Below, in pieces: positions 7,195-16,113 of a stretch of DNA of 30,954 nt (within the stretch, counting starts at the first letter, position 1; each line of letters begins with the position of its first letter). Source of the DNA: an uncultured Lachnospiraceae bacterium (GTDB lineage Bacteria; Bacillota; Clostridia; Lachnospirales; Lachnospiraceae); the NCBI GenBank assembly GCA_910586255.1, contig CAJUHR010000041.1, forward strand, positions 1 to 30,954, in the 5' to 3' direction. The notes under the pieces were generated by a model that was given only the letters and a program-made list of their open reading frames with translations, was not told where the DNA came from and ran no database searches. Both the position numbers and the translations under genes were made by a program.

Positions 7195-10167
7195 ATGAGT
7201 CAATCAAGGGGTAAACAGTTAATGGAGCTTGAAAAGCTGGAGGCATACCGGGTGACGGATCACCGGCAGCTTGAGGAGATGCAGTCCCAGGGCATTGTGC
7301 TGGAGCACAAAAAGACAGGGGCAAAGGTATTTTTGCTTTCCAATGAGGATGAAAATAAGGTGTTCTGTATCGGCTTTCGCACGCCGCCGGACGACAACAC
7401 GGGACTGCCGCACATTCTGGAGCACAGCGTGCTGTGCGGATCGGAGAAATTTCCTCTAAAGGATCCCTTTGTGGAGCTTGTGAAGGGGTCTTTAAACACC
7501 TTTTTAAACGCCATGACCTATCCGGACAAGACCGTGTATCCGGTGGCAAGCTGCAATGACAAGGATTTTCAGAATCTGATGGATGTGTATATGGATGCGG
7601 TGCTCCATCCCAATATTTACCGGGAGGAAAAGATTTTCCGGCAGGAGGGGTGGCACTATGAGCTGGAGGATGAGGATTCTTTGGTGATTTATAATGGTGT
7701 GGTGTACAATGAGATGAAGGGAGCCTACTCAGCCCCGGAGGGGATGCTGGACCGGTATACCCAGAGCGCTCTTTTCCCGGACAACTGCTACGGAAAGGAT
7801 TCCGGCGGCGATCCGGCAGCGATTCCCGAGCTGACCTATGAGAAGTTTCTGGATTTCCACAGAACCTACTATCACCCCAGCAATAGCTACATCTACCTGT
7901 ATGGGGATATGGATATGGCAGAGAAGCTTACCTGGCTGGATGAGGAATATTTGTGCCGCTATGACAAGCGGCCGGTGGATTCCCATATTTCGGAGCAGAA
8001 GCCCTTTGAAAAACCGGTGGAACAGGAGATTTTCTATTCCATTACCGAGGAGGAGCCGGAGGAGAATAAAACCTATCTTTCTCTCAGCACGGTAGTCGGC
8101 ACGGATTTGGATCCTATGCTGTATGTGGCCTTTCAGATCCTGGAGTACACGCTTTTGGGAGCGCCGGGAGCGCCCCTAAAACAGGCGCTGATCGATGCGG
8201 GGATTGGCAAGGACGTGATGGGCGGATATGAGAGCGGGATCCTACAGCCGTATTTCACGGTTATTGCCAAGGATGCCAACCGGGAACAGAAGGGGGAATT
8301 TCTGGCAGTCGTAAAAGGAACCTTAAGAAAGCTGGCAGATCAGGGAATAAACAAAAAAAGTCTGAAGGCGGGGATGAATTATTATGAATTTAAGTACCGG
8401 GAGGCAGATTACGGCTCCACGCCCAAGGGACTGATGTGGGGCTTGCAGAGCTTAGACAGCTGGCTTTATGACGGAGATCCCATGATGCATTTAGAGTATC
8501 AGCACACCTTTGACCGGCTCAAAAAGCTGGTGGATGAGGGGTACTTTGAGCAGCTTATACGGGATTATCTTTTGGACAATCCCTTTGAGGCGGCGGTGAT
8601 TTTAAGTCCCAAGAAGGGCCTTACGGCCAGGAAGGAGGAAGAGACGGCCCAGGCTCTTGCCGCCTACAAATCTTCCTTAAGCAGTGAGCAGGTGGAGAAG
8701 CTTATACAGTCCACAAAGGAGCTGGAGGATTATCAGGACACGCCCTCATCGCCGGAGGATCTGGCAAAGATTCCCCTGCTTCGGAGGGAGGATATCGGGA
8801 AAAAGGCGGAGAAGCTTCACTGGACCGAGAAGAGGGAGGACGGGATTGTGGTTCTCCATCACAACCTTTTCACCTCCGGAATCGGTTATCTGAAGGTGCT
8901 CTTTAAGACCGATGTGATCCCCCAGGAGGATTTGGGATATGTGGGTCTTTTAAAGTCTGTGCTGGGCGGCATGGACACGGAGCATTACTCCTATTCGGAA
9001 TTGACCAGCGAGATTCATTTAAACAGCGGCGGTGTGGATATTTCTGTGGCATCCTACGCCAATTTAGAGGAGCCGGAGCATTTCACGGGAGCCTTAGTGG
9101 CAGGCGCGCGGGTTTTGTATGACCGGTTGGATTTCGGCTTTGAGATTCTGGAGGAGATTTTATGCCGGTCTGTTTTTGAAAATGAGAAGCGGCTTAAGGA
9201 GGTTCTCTGGGAGACCTGCTCCCGGGCAAAGATGAAGCTGGAAAATGCCGGTCACAGCACGGCAGTGTCCCGGGCCACCTCCTATTTCTCTCCAACGGCA
9301 TATTTTAACGAGATTGTGGGCGGCACCTCCTACTTCCGGTTCCTGAAAGAAATATGTGACAATTTTGAGACTAAAAAGGACCATGTGATTGCCAGGCTGA
9401 AGGAGGTCAGCAAGGCTTTATTTACCTGCTCCAATATGATAATCAGCTACACGGCAAATGAGGAGGGCTACGAGAGACTTCCCCGGGCCATGAAAAAGCT
9501 GACCGACAGCCTGCCGAAAGGGGACAAAACGCACTATGAGTTTACCCATCCTGTCAAGAACCGCAACGAGGGACTAAAAACCTCCTCCCAGGTCAACTAT
9601 GTGGCCCGGTGCGGGGATTTTAAGAAAGAAGGTTATGAATACACAGGAGCCTTAAAGATTTTGCAGGTGATTTTAAGCTATGATTATCTGTGGCTGAACA
9701 TCCGGGTGAAGGGCGGCGCCTACGGCTGCATGAGCGGCTTTGGCCGGTCCGGGGAAGGGTATCTGGTGTCCTACCGGGACCCCAATCTGACCGAGACGGA
9801 CCAGGTGTACGAGGGCATTGTAAAGTATTTGGAGGAGTTTGATCCGGATGAGCGGGACATGACCAAGTATGTGATCGGCACCGTCAGCAACTTGGATACC
9901 CCTCTCACTCCCTCGGTTAAGGGAGGCCGGGCCCTGTCGGCCTATTTATCCGGTGTGACCGATGAGATGCTGCAAAAGGAGCGGGATCAGGTGTTAGCTG
10001 CCACCAAGGAGGATATCCGGGTTCTGGCCGGACCTGTGAGGGCTATTCTTAAGACCGGAAGCTTCTGCGTAGTGGGCAATGAGGACAAGATCGAGGCCAA
10101 CCGGGCGGCCTTTGGGGAAGTGCAGAACCTTTCCGGTGGCGTGGGGGGAAAGATGCCTGTGTCATAG
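7195..10167 (+). CDS. M16C family zinc metalloprotease (presequence protease/insulinase-like)
   Basis: A 990-aa single-chain M16C peptidasome. The inverted zinc motif HILEH gives H73, E76 and H77, with the distal zinc ligand E173 in YNEMKGAYSA. The C-terminal half carries the M16C-associated domain and a final inactive M16-like domain with GGAYGCMSGF, which matches the conserved R/Y substrate-binding region of mitochondrial PreP and Clostridium-type homologues. There is no signal peptide, so it probably degrades peptides in the cytoplasm. Length is normal (about 970-1000). The ATG follows AGGAGG by a good distance. The ATPase of the accessory module starts only 40 bases after its stop, so the two may be co-transcribed. 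Confidence 0.92.
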   Translation: MSQSRGKQLMELEKLEAYRVTDHRQLEEMQSQGIVLEHKKTGAKVFLLSNEDENKVFCIGFRTPPDDNTGLPHILEHSVLCGSEKFPLKDPFVELVKGSLNTFLNAMTYPDKTVYPVASCNDKDFQNLMDVYMDAVLHPNIYREEKIFRQEGWHYELEDEDSLVIYNGVVYNEMKGAYSAPEGMLDRYTQSALFPDNCYGKDSGGDPAAIPELTYEKFLDFHRTYYHPSNSYIYLYGDMDMAEKLTWLDEEYLCRYDKRPVDSHISEQKPFEKPVEQEIFYSITEEEPEENKTYLSLSTVVGTDLDPMLYVAFQILEYTLLGAPGAPLKQALIDAGIGKDVMGGYESGILQPYFTVIAKDANREQKGEFLAVVKGTLRKLADQGINKKSLKAGMNYYEFKYREADYGSTPKGLMWGLQSLDSWLYDGDPMMHLEYQHTFDRLKKLVDEGYFEQLIRDYLLDNPFEAAVILSPKKGLTARKEEETAQALAAYKSSLSSEQVEKLIQSTKELEDYQDTPSSPEDLAKIPLLRREDIGKKAEKLHWTEKREDGIVVLHHNLFTSGIGYLKVLFKTDVIPQEDLGYVGLLKSVLGGMDTEHYSYSELTSEIHLNSGGVDISVASYANLEEPEHFTGALVAGARVLYDRLDFGFEILEEILCRSVFENEKRLKEVLWETCSRAKMKLENAGHSTAVSRATSYFSPTAYFNEIVGGTSYFRFLKEICDNFETKKDHVIARLKEVSKALFTCSNMIISYTANEEGYERLPRAMKKLTDSLPKGDKTHYEFTHPVKNRNEGLKTSSQVNYVARCGDFKKEGYEYTGALKILQVILSYDYLWLNIRVKGGAYGCMSGFGRSGEGYLVSYRDPNLTETDQVYEGIVKYLEEFDPDERDMTKYVIGTVSNLDTPLTPSVKGGRALSAYLSGVTDEMLQKERDQVLAATKEDIRVLAGPVRAILKTGSFCVVGNEDKIEANRAAFGEVQNLSGGVGGKMPVS

Positions 10168-10207
10168 AATGGGCATTACAAAGAAGGGGAGACAGGAGGA
10201 AATTTAA

Positions 10208-11521
10208 ATGAAATATGCACATCAGCTTTCAGATATGATCAATGCCTTTTCACCGGCTCCGTTAAAGATTGATCAGATGGAGCAGTTTTATTGTAACGGC
10301 ACTATGGAGTACCGTATGGGTGACAGGTTTTTTTCACCTATTGAAAATATTTTTGAAAGCTGTGTGGGTTTGGAGGGGCCTGCGGCATATTTGCTGCTGG
10401 GACACAGAGGCTGTGGAAAGAGCACAGAGCTGAATAAGATGTCCCAGCGGCTGATTTCTGAAGGATACTGTGTAAAGACCGTAAACTGCAGCATGGATTT
10501 GGACTTATTCAATATTGTATATTCGGATCTTTTTATCCTTATGGGGGAGGCTCTGCTGAAAATTGCGGAGGAATTGGATTGCAGGATTGAAGAAAGTCTT
10601 CTGGAAAGCATCATGAGCTTTTGGGATGACGGCACGGAGACCATCATATCTCAGGATGTGGCAGCCGCTTCCTTAGAGACAGGCGTCTCAGGAGAGACCA
10701 GGGGGCTGCTTGCAAATATTTTAAATATTTTTGTGAAAATTAAAACGGATCTGAAATTTAACGAGGAGACAAGAAAGGAATACCGCAGAAAAATAGTAAT
10801 TCGGTCCAGTCAGTGGATCAAAATACTTAGCCGTGTATCGGAACAGATTGCAGAAAAAGCAGGCGGAAAGCGTCCCGTGATTATTTTTGAGGATTTGGAT
10901 AAGCTGAATCCGGAGGATGCATGGAAGGTGTTTTATAATTACGCGGCAATCCTCTCAGGGATGACGTTTCCGGTTATTTACACCTTTCCCATAGGTCTGT
11001 CCTATGATGCCAGATTTTCGGCTATGGAAAGCTATTTTGCCACAGAGACCCTTCCTATGATAAAGATTGAAACAATAGACGGTCGTACCTTCCCGGACGG
11101 AATTAATATTATAAGAGAAGTTGTAAAAAAGCGTGCAAGCCTGGACTTGTTTGAGGAAGGTGTTTTGGAGAGACTGATTCGTTTTACGGGCGGTTCCCTC
11201 AGGGATTTATTCCATGGGATTAACGCATCGGCAAAGAGGGCGGTGCGCAGGGACAGCGACAGGATTTCCATGGAGGATGCAGAACGGGCCTTAGAGGAGT
11301 TAAAAACCTCTCTGACAAGACGGATTGAAGAAAAGGACTATCCATTTCTGCTGGATATTTATAATGGAAATAAAGAGCGGATACAAGACAGAAAGATGCT
11401 GCTGGAGATGCTTCAGGCATCGGTGGTTCTGGAATACAACGGAAAACGATGGCATAATGTCCATCCGCTGGTGGTGAGATTTTTCAGAGAACAGGGGCTG
11501 ATTGAGGATGGAGGAGAGTAA
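10208..11521 (+). CDS. AAA/STAND-like P-loop ATPase, first gene of a two-gene accessory module
   Basis: A 437-aa ATPase not matched to a named gene. Walker A is GHRGCGKST (65-73), Walker B is VIIFEDLD (224-231) with the two acidic residues expected of a hydrolysing AAA/STAND enzyme, a sensor-1-like strand is PVIYTFP (255-261), and GGSLRDL (328-334) resembles sensor 2. The C-terminal 60 residues (DRKMLLEMLQASVV to NVHPLVVRFF) look like a winged helix. No nuclease, protease, TIR or membrane segment is visible. It starts after AGGAGG, 40 bases behind the protease gene, and overlaps the TPR gene by 14 bases. It therefore probably acts with that TPR protein as a split version of a nucleotide-switched sensor. 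Role in defence or signalling is inference. Confidence 0.8.
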   Translation: MKYAHQLSDMINAFSPAPLKIDQMEQFYCNGTMEYRMGDRFFSPIENIFESCVGLEGPAAYLLLGHRGCGKSTELNKMSQRLISEGYCVKTVNCSMDLDLFNIVYSDLFILMGEALLKIAEELDCRIEESLLESIMSFWDDGTETIISQDVAAASLETGVSGETRGLLANILNIFVKIKTDLKFNEETRKEYRRKIVIRSSQWIKILSRVSEQIAEKAGGKRPVIIFEDLDKLNPEDAWKVFYNYAAILSGMTFPVIYTFPIGLSYDARFSAMESYFATETLPMIKIETIDGRTFPDGINIIREVVKKRASLDLFEEGVLERLIRFTGGSLRDLFHGINASAKRAVRRDSDRISMEDAERALEELKTSLTRRIEEKDYPFLLDIYNGNKERIQDRKMLLEMLQASVVLEYNGKRWHNVHPLVVRFFREQGLIEDGGE

Positions 11522-13382
11522 TCAGGACGGATACCGGACACTGGGCTGGATCATAAATGAGTCGGAACAAGGCTTATTTTTGGTGGTGGCTGATGAACTT
11601 GCACAGGCGGATATTATTGATGTTTACAGCCGGGGAACCGTGAAGATATATAATTACAAAGAGCATCCCGGCTCATACTCCTTTTTGGATTTGGAAATAT
11701 GGATGGCGGCTTTTCCGGAAACACGGACGTTTATGGTTGCCAATCTGCATTTGGCAGTCCAGACGGAAGAGGATGTAAGGCGGTTAAATTTCAGCAGAGA
11801 TATGATGGCCGGCCTGGAAAAAAATATTATATTCCTTGTAACTCCTTACGGGGATGATAAATTAGCAGTGGGGGCCTGTGATTTTTATTCCTTTATCAAG
11901 CTTCGGACAATATTTTCCAATTATGATTTGTTTCGGGGGATGAACGAAGAACAATTTCGTTTGATGAGTGACAGAGAATACAGGACCGGTGTGTGTAAAA
12001 CGGAAATTTTAAGAGAGAAGCTGGGGAAACCATATGCCCTTATAAAACAGGCCAGGGCTTGTTTTAATAATGCTCAATATCATGAAAGCGAAGAATTGCT
12101 GCTCAGAGCCAGGGAATTGGTGGAGAATCAGCTTGGAGCAATGCATCTGGGAATGGCAGAAATCAATGACGAGCTGGGCAAGGTGTATCTGGGAATGGGA
12201 AGATACCGGGAAGCAAAGGAGCTCTATGAAAAAAGCGTGCAGATTAAAGAACAGGTGATGGGGGAGGAGCATCCGGACACAATCGCCAGCAAGGACAATC
12301 TGGCGCTGGCGTATCGGGAACAGGGGGAATACAAGAGGGCAGAGGAATTACACGAAAAGTGCCTTAAGCTGAGAAAGAGGGAGCTGGGAGAAGAGCATTT
12401 GGATATATTTCTCAGTTATATGAATCTTGCAAAGCTTTATGAAAAGCAGGGAAAGTATGAAAGAGCAGAAGAGTTATGCAAAAGGAGCCTGCAGATTAAG
12501 AACAAAATATGGGGAGAAACGGATCTGGATACAGCCTTTTGTTATGATCTTCTGGCATTGCTGAGTGAAAGGCAGGGAAAGTTAAAGAGGGCGGAGGAGC
12601 TGTGTAAAAAATGTCTGGAGATCAGAAAAAAAATACTGGGAAAGGATCATGCGTATACAGGCGTCAGCTATAATAATCTGGCATTATTGTATAAGAAGGA
12701 TGGAAAATTTCAAAAAGCGGAGGAGCTATACGAAAAAAGTCTTGAGATACATAAAAAGACATTGGGAGAGACTCATCCGGATACCGCCACGGTCTATATA
12801 AATTTGGCAGGATTGTATGCAGATCAGGAAAAGTACAAAGAAGCAGAGACGCTGTATAAAAAAAGCTTACAGATTATAAAAAAGATGCTGGGAGAGGAAC
12901 ACCCGAATATGGCGGTGGTTTATAATCGTCTGGCCGGGATTTACAGGGAGCAGGGGAAGTACGGCCTGGCAGAAGAACTTTACAAAAAAAGTCTTCAGAT
13001 AGACCAAAGGCTGTTAGGAGAGGACTATCCCCATACGGCAACCGTTTATAACGATTTGGCAAGGCTGTATGAGTTTCAGGGTAAATACAAGGATGCAGAA
13101 GAGCTTTACAAAAAAAGTCTTAAGATAAGAGTAAAAATACTGGGAAGAGAACATTCGGACACGGCCGAAAGCTATAATAATCTGGCGGTGATGTATGAAC
13201 ATCAGAAAAAAAATAAAAAGGCAGAACAATTATATAAAAAGAGCCTGCGGATATATATAAAAATATTTGGAGAGGATCACCCCCGAACAAAAATTATTTA
13301 TAATAACGTTAAAAATTTTTATTTTTACCAAAACCCAAAGGGTAATTTTGAGCAGTGGCTGGAAGAAAATATAAAAGAATAA
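11508..13382 (+). CDS. Tetratricopeptide (kinesin-light-chain-type) repeat protein with novel N-terminal domain
   Basis: A 624-aa protein in two parts. Residues 1 to about 160 form a mixed alpha/beta domain I cannot name. LNFSRDMMAGLEKNIIFLV (93-111) followed by ACDFYSFIKLRTIF (123-136) recalls a domain found in other TPR proteins paired with P-loop ATPases. Residues from about 175 to 605 form an array with 42-residue period: nine clear units and a partial tenth, each with a variant of LGEEHPDTATVYNNLAxLY and GKYKxAEELYKKSLxI. Such arrays bind peptides or proteins. The ATG at 11508 overlaps the ATPase stop by 14 bases; a TTG at 11502 in the same frame is the alternative. Late repeats become A-rich and Lys-rich compared with neighbouring genes. 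Partner recognition for the ATPase is the likely role; the trigger is unknown. Confidence 0.82.
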   Translation: MEESNQDGYRTLGWIINESEQGLFLVVADELAQADIIDVYSRGTVKIYNYKEHPGSYSFLDLEIWMAAFPETRTFMVANLHLAVQTEEDVRRLNFSRDMMAGLEKNIIFLVTPYGDDKLAVGACDFYSFIKLRTIFSNYDLFRGMNEEQFRLMSDREYRTGVCKTEILREKLGKPYALIKQARACFNNAQYHESEELLLRARELVENQLGAMHLGMAEINDELGKVYLGMGRYREAKELYEKSVQIKEQVMGEEHPDTIASKDNLALAYREQGEYKRAEELHEKCLKLRKRELGEEHLDIFLSYMNLAKLYEKQGKYERAEELCKRSLQIKNKIWGETDLDTAFCYDLLALLSERQGKLKRAEELCKKCLEIRKKILGKDHAYTGVSYNNLALLYKKDGKFQKAEELYEKSLEIHKKTLGETHPDTATVYINLAGLYADQEKYKEAETLYKKSLQIIKKMLGEEHPNMAVVYNRLAGIYREQGKYGLAEELYKKSLQIDQRLLGEDYPHTATVYNDLARLYEFQGKYKDAEELYKKSLKIRVKILGREHSDTAESYNNLAVMYEHQKKNKKAEQLYKKSLRIYIKIFGEDHPRTKIIYNNVKNFYFYQNPKGNFEQWLEENIKE

Positions 13383-13456
13383 GAAACTGTCTGCTCATTT
13401 AAAAGGAAAACGGGCATGACAGCACAAGTATTCAGACGGTTAAAGAAGGAGCACAT

Positions 13457-14368
13457 ATGGAGCAGAATAATGAACAGAAAAAATCCGGCTTTGTGACCTT
13501 AATCGGCCGGCCGAATGTGGGAAAGTCCACGCTGATGAATCACTTAATCGGCCAGAAGATCGCCATCACCTCCTCAAAGCCTCAGACCACCCGCAACCGG
13601 ATTCAGACGGTCTACACCGATGACAGGGGGCAGATTGTATTTTTGGACACGCCGGGGATTCACAAGGCCAAGAACCGGCTGGGAGAATATATGGTCAATG
13701 TGGCGGAGCACACCTTAGGGGAGGTGGACGTGATCCTCTGGCTGGTGGAGCCGTCCGCCTTTATCGGAGCCGGGGAGCGCCATATTGCAAAGCAGCTAAA
13801 CAGGGTGAAGCAGCCGGTGATTCTGGTAATCAATAAGATTGATACATTAAAGGAGCAGAAGGAGATTCTGACCTTTATCGATGCCTATAAGGATATCTGT
13901 CCCTTTGCGGAGATTGTCCCGGTGTCGGCCTTAAAAAAAAGGAATACGGATGTGCTGACGGAGATGATTTTTAAGTATCTCCCTTACGGGCCCATGTTCT
14001 ATGACGAGGATACGGTGACGGATCAGCCGATGCGGCAGATCGTGGCGGAGCTGGTGCGGGAGAAGGCTTTGCGTCTCTTGGAGGAGGAGATTCCCCACGG
14101 GATTGCGGTGACGGTGGAGAAAATGTCGGAGCGGAAAAACGGCATCATGGATATTGAGGCCACCATTGTCTGCGAGCGGGATTCCCACAAGGGGATTATC
14201 ATCGGCAAGGGAGGCAGTATGCTGAAAAAAATCGGCTCCGGGGCCAGGCGGGAGATTGAGGAGATGATGGAGACGCAGGTCAATCTCCAGCTCTGGGTGA
14301 AGGTTCGCAAGGAGTGGCGGGACAATGCGCTTCTGATGAAGAATTACGGATATCAGGGGGATGTGTGA
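13457..14368 (+). CDS. era: GTPase Era
   Basis: A 303-aa ribosome-assembly GTPase. The G motifs are G1 GRPNVGKST (17-25), G3 DTPG (64-67), G4 NKID (125-128) and G5 around PVSALKK (154-160). A C-terminal KH domain with IIIGKGGSMLKKIG (246-259) binds the 3' end of 16S rRNA. Length and domain order are standard. The ATG follows AGAAGGAG by about six bases. era and recO are usual neighbours; here a cupin and a NusG-II-domain gene lie between them. The 74 bases before the start show no clear promoter, so transcription may come from the accessory module or further upstream. Confidence 0.97.
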   Translation: MEQNNEQKKSGFVTLIGRPNVGKSTLMNHLIGQKIAITSSKPQTTRNRIQTVYTDDRGQIVFLDTPGIHKAKNRLGEYMVNVAEHTLGEVDVILWLVEPSAFIGAGERHIAKQLNRVKQPVILVINKIDTLKEQKEILTFIDAYKDICPFAEIVPVSALKKRNTDVLTEMIFKYLPYGPMFYDEDTVTDQPMRQIVAELVREKALRLLEEEIPHGIAVTVEKMSERKNGIMDIEATIVCERDSHKGIIIGKGGSMLKKIGSGARREIEEMMETQVNLQLWVKVRKEWRDNALLMKNYGYQGDV

Positions 14369-14449
14369 TTTTGGCTGTGATTTGCGATTCCTTAACTTAC
14401 TGACATGCGGACTGCAGGAGCACAAAGTGCGGAGCAATCCAGTATCAAA

Positions 14450-14504
14450 GGGGTCAAAAGACTTTTTGACCCCAACATCCTGACATTGGTTTGTGAACAG
14501 TAAC
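14450..14504. repeat. Intergenic hairpin and GTGAACAGTAAC motif upstream of the cupin gene
   Basis: GGGGTCAAAA (14450-14459) and TTTTGACCCC (14464-14473) form a perfect 10-bp stem with a 4-base loop, GACT. No T-run follows, so a classical terminator is uncertain, although the U-rich right arm may serve era. Twenty bases later is GTGAACAGTAAC (14493-14504), a motif that recurs in two other intergenic gaps of this window. Confidence 0.6.
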
Positions 14505-14540
14505 ACAATTTATAAAAGAGAAAAAAAGAGGAGGAAAAAC

Positions 14541-14870
14541 ATGATCATCGATTTTGCAAAAATGGAGGAGAAAAGGATACCGGAGTTTAAAGGCGGCAAG
14601 GGAGCTATGATTGCCCGGATGCACACGGACGAGCTGGGGAAGATTCTCTGCGGCAGGCTGGAGCCGGGCTCCTCCATCGGATTCCATAAGCATGAGACCG
14701 GCAGCGAGATCATCTATATTCTGAAGGGAAAGGCAGATTTTCTCTATAATGAAGGGACGGAGCAGGCGGATGCGGGAGGATGCCATTATTGTCCCAAAGG
14801 CCACAGTCATTCCATGATGAATAATGGAGATGAGGATTTGATATTTTTTGCTGTTGTGCCGGAGCAGTAA
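14541..14870 (+). CDS. Small single-domain cupin protein
   Basis: A 109-aa cupin. Motif 1, GSSIGFHKHETGSEIIYILKG in two overlapping halves, supplies H49, H51 and E56. Motif 2 (CHYCPKGHSHSMMNNG) supplies H88. These are the four usual metal ligands. There is no fused DNA-binding domain or enzyme domain, so the substrate cannot be told. The open frame extends back to a GTG at 14493, but the ATG at 14541 has GAGGAGG with good spacing and gives a normal cupin start. The stop is three bases from the next ATG, implying one transcript with the NusG-II-domain gene. Confidence 0.88.
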   Translation: MIIDFAKMEEKRIPEFKGGKGAMIARMHTDELGKILCGRLEPGSSIGFHKHETGSEIIYILKGKADFLYNEGTEQADAGGCHYCPKGHSHSMMNNGDEDLIFFAVVPEQ

Positions 14871-14873
14871 CCT

Positions 14874-15248
14874 ATGAGAGAGCAGGATGGGACTGACAGA
14901 GGACGGCGGCGAAGGAATGATTTATTGCTGGCCGCCGTTTTTTTGGGGTTGGCAGGGATTTTTGGCGCCGGCTATTTCTTTGCCCACCGGGCGCCGGCCA
15001 TGACGGCGGAGGTTACCGTGGACGGACAGCTGGTGGATACCCTGGATTTGTCCGAAAATCAGGAGATTACCATTGAGGGGGTCCGGGACGGCAGAAACCG
15101 TCTGGTGGTGGAAAACGGGGAGATCTGGTGCGCGGAGGCGTCCTGCCCGGACAAGGTTTGTGTCCGTCAGGGAAAGCAGTCCCGGGACGGGGAGATGATC
15201 GTGTGTCTGCCTAATCGGATGACGGTGAAGGTCAGGGGAGAGGATTGA
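14874..15248 (+). CDS. NusG domain II-containing membrane-anchored protein
   Basis: A 124-aa protein: a basic N terminus (RGRRRRND), one membrane helix (about residues 16-37), then an extracytoplasmic NusG_II-type beta domain. Cysteines fall at C86, C91, C96 and C111 (CAEASCPDKVC, then IVCLPN). In many Firmicutes such proteins are encoded next to a Gx-type or heptaprenyl diphosphate synthase component I membrane protein; no such gene is seen here. The biochemical role is unknown. The cysteine set suggests a metal or redox site in the exported domain, which is inference. It follows the cupin gene by three bases. Confidence 0.82.
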   Translation: MREQDGTDRGRRRRNDLLLAAVFLGLAGIFGAGYFFAHRAPAMTAEVTVDGQLVDTLDLSENQEITIEGVRDGRNRLVVENGEIWCAEASCPDKVCVRQGKQSRDGEMIVCLPNRMTVKVRGED

Positions 15249-15347
15249 CGGGAAATTCCGAAAGCCACAGCCGATAAAATCATGGGGACAGGAGAGACAG
15301 CGCAGAGATTGATTTGCAGAGAGACGGGGGAAAGGCAGGAAAACAGG

Positions 15348-15995
15348 GTGAGGGAAGCGGTGAGCCTGGTGGGCATGGTGTTAAAATCCACTCCGGTGGG
15401 GGAATATGACCGGCGTCTGGTAATCCTGACCCGGGAGAGGGGAAAGATCACGGCCTTTGCCCGGGGGGCCAAGAAGCCGGGAAGCAGACTGATGGCCGTT
15501 GGCCGTCCCTTTGTGTTCGGGAGGTTTAAGCTGTATGAGGGACGGGACGCCTACAGCCTGGCATCAGCGGAGGTGAAGAGTTATTTTACGGAGCTGGCAG
15601 AGGATGTGGAGGCGGCCTGCTACGGCTCCTATTTTCTGGAATTAGCCGATTATTACAGCCGGGAAAACATGGAGGGGGAGGAGCTTTTGCTTCTTCTCTA
15701 TCAGTCTGTGCGGGCTCTTTTGAAACCGGCCCTGCCCGATTCTCTGGTTCAGCTGGTGTTTGAGCTGCGGGCCATGGCTGCCGGCGGGGAGTATACTCCC
15801 GGGCCTCCTAAGGCGGTCAGCGATTCGGCGGCCTATGCCTGGGAGTTTATTATCTCATCGCCCCTGGAGACGTTGTACACCTTTGTGTTAAAGGAGCCGG
15901 TTCAGCGGGAGTTAAAGGAATGTGTGGAGATGAATAAGAGGCGGTTTTTAGACCGGGAGTTTCGGTCGCTGGAGATTTTGCGGCAGATGCAGTGA
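15348..15995 (+). CDS. recO: DNA repair protein RecO
   Basis: A 215-aa RecO, a mediator that loads RecA at gaps together with RecF and RecR. The N-terminal OB fold is recognisable from SLVGMVLKSTPVGEYDRRLV and the next segment ILTRERGKITAFARGAKK. The C-terminal helical part lacks the CxxC zinc finger found in many RecO proteins. The frame is open from an ATG at 15282, but that start has no ribosome binding site and adds about 22 residues without family similarity. GTG at 15348 has AGGCAGGA seven bases upstream and places the OB fold at the usual distance. At 215 aa it is a little shorter than the family norm of about 240-250. Confidence 0.9.
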   Translation: MREAVSLVGMVLKSTPVGEYDRRLVILTRERGKITAFARGAKKPGSRLMAVGRPFVFGRFKLYEGRDAYSLASAEVKSYFTELAEDVEAACYGSYFLELADYYSRENMEGEELLLLLYQSVRALLKPALPDSLVQLVFELRAMAAGGEYTPGPPKAVSDSAAYAWEFIISSPLETLYTFVLKEPVQRELKECVEMNKRRFLDREFRSLEILRQMQ

Positions 15996-16040
15996 GGATC
16001 AGTGGATGACTATATATGAAAAATGATTGACTATTTTCAG

Positions 16041-16113
16041 GTATTATTAGTGGTGAGCCCTACCGCAAAGTGGACTGCTAAAAGCGTTGGCAACTCTAAT
16101 GGAGCTACTATAC
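16041..16113 (+). ncRNA. Possible remnant of a type III antitoxin RNA
   Basis: In type III toxin-antitoxin loci a short repeated RNA lies upstream of the toxin gene, separated by a terminator hairpin. This stretch has exactly that position before a ToxN/AbiQ-like pseudogene. I cannot see clean tandem repeats. Only degenerate matches are visible (TAGTGGTGAGCCCTAC near 16048 and TAATGGAGCTAC near 16098). The call rests on context; the repeats may be lost or decayed. Confidence 0.3.

Noticed and set aside
12200..13300. CRISPR-like or minisatellite array
   Set aside because: The periodicity is 126 bases, in frame, and fully explained by 42-residue TPR units.
13931..14506. 191-aa minus-strand open frame across the end of era
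   Set aside because: Overlaps the KH domain coding region and has no ribosome binding site or recognisable domain.
15282..15347. Upstream ATG start for recO
   Set aside because: No ribosome binding site and the added residues do not match RecO; GTG at 15348 is better supported.
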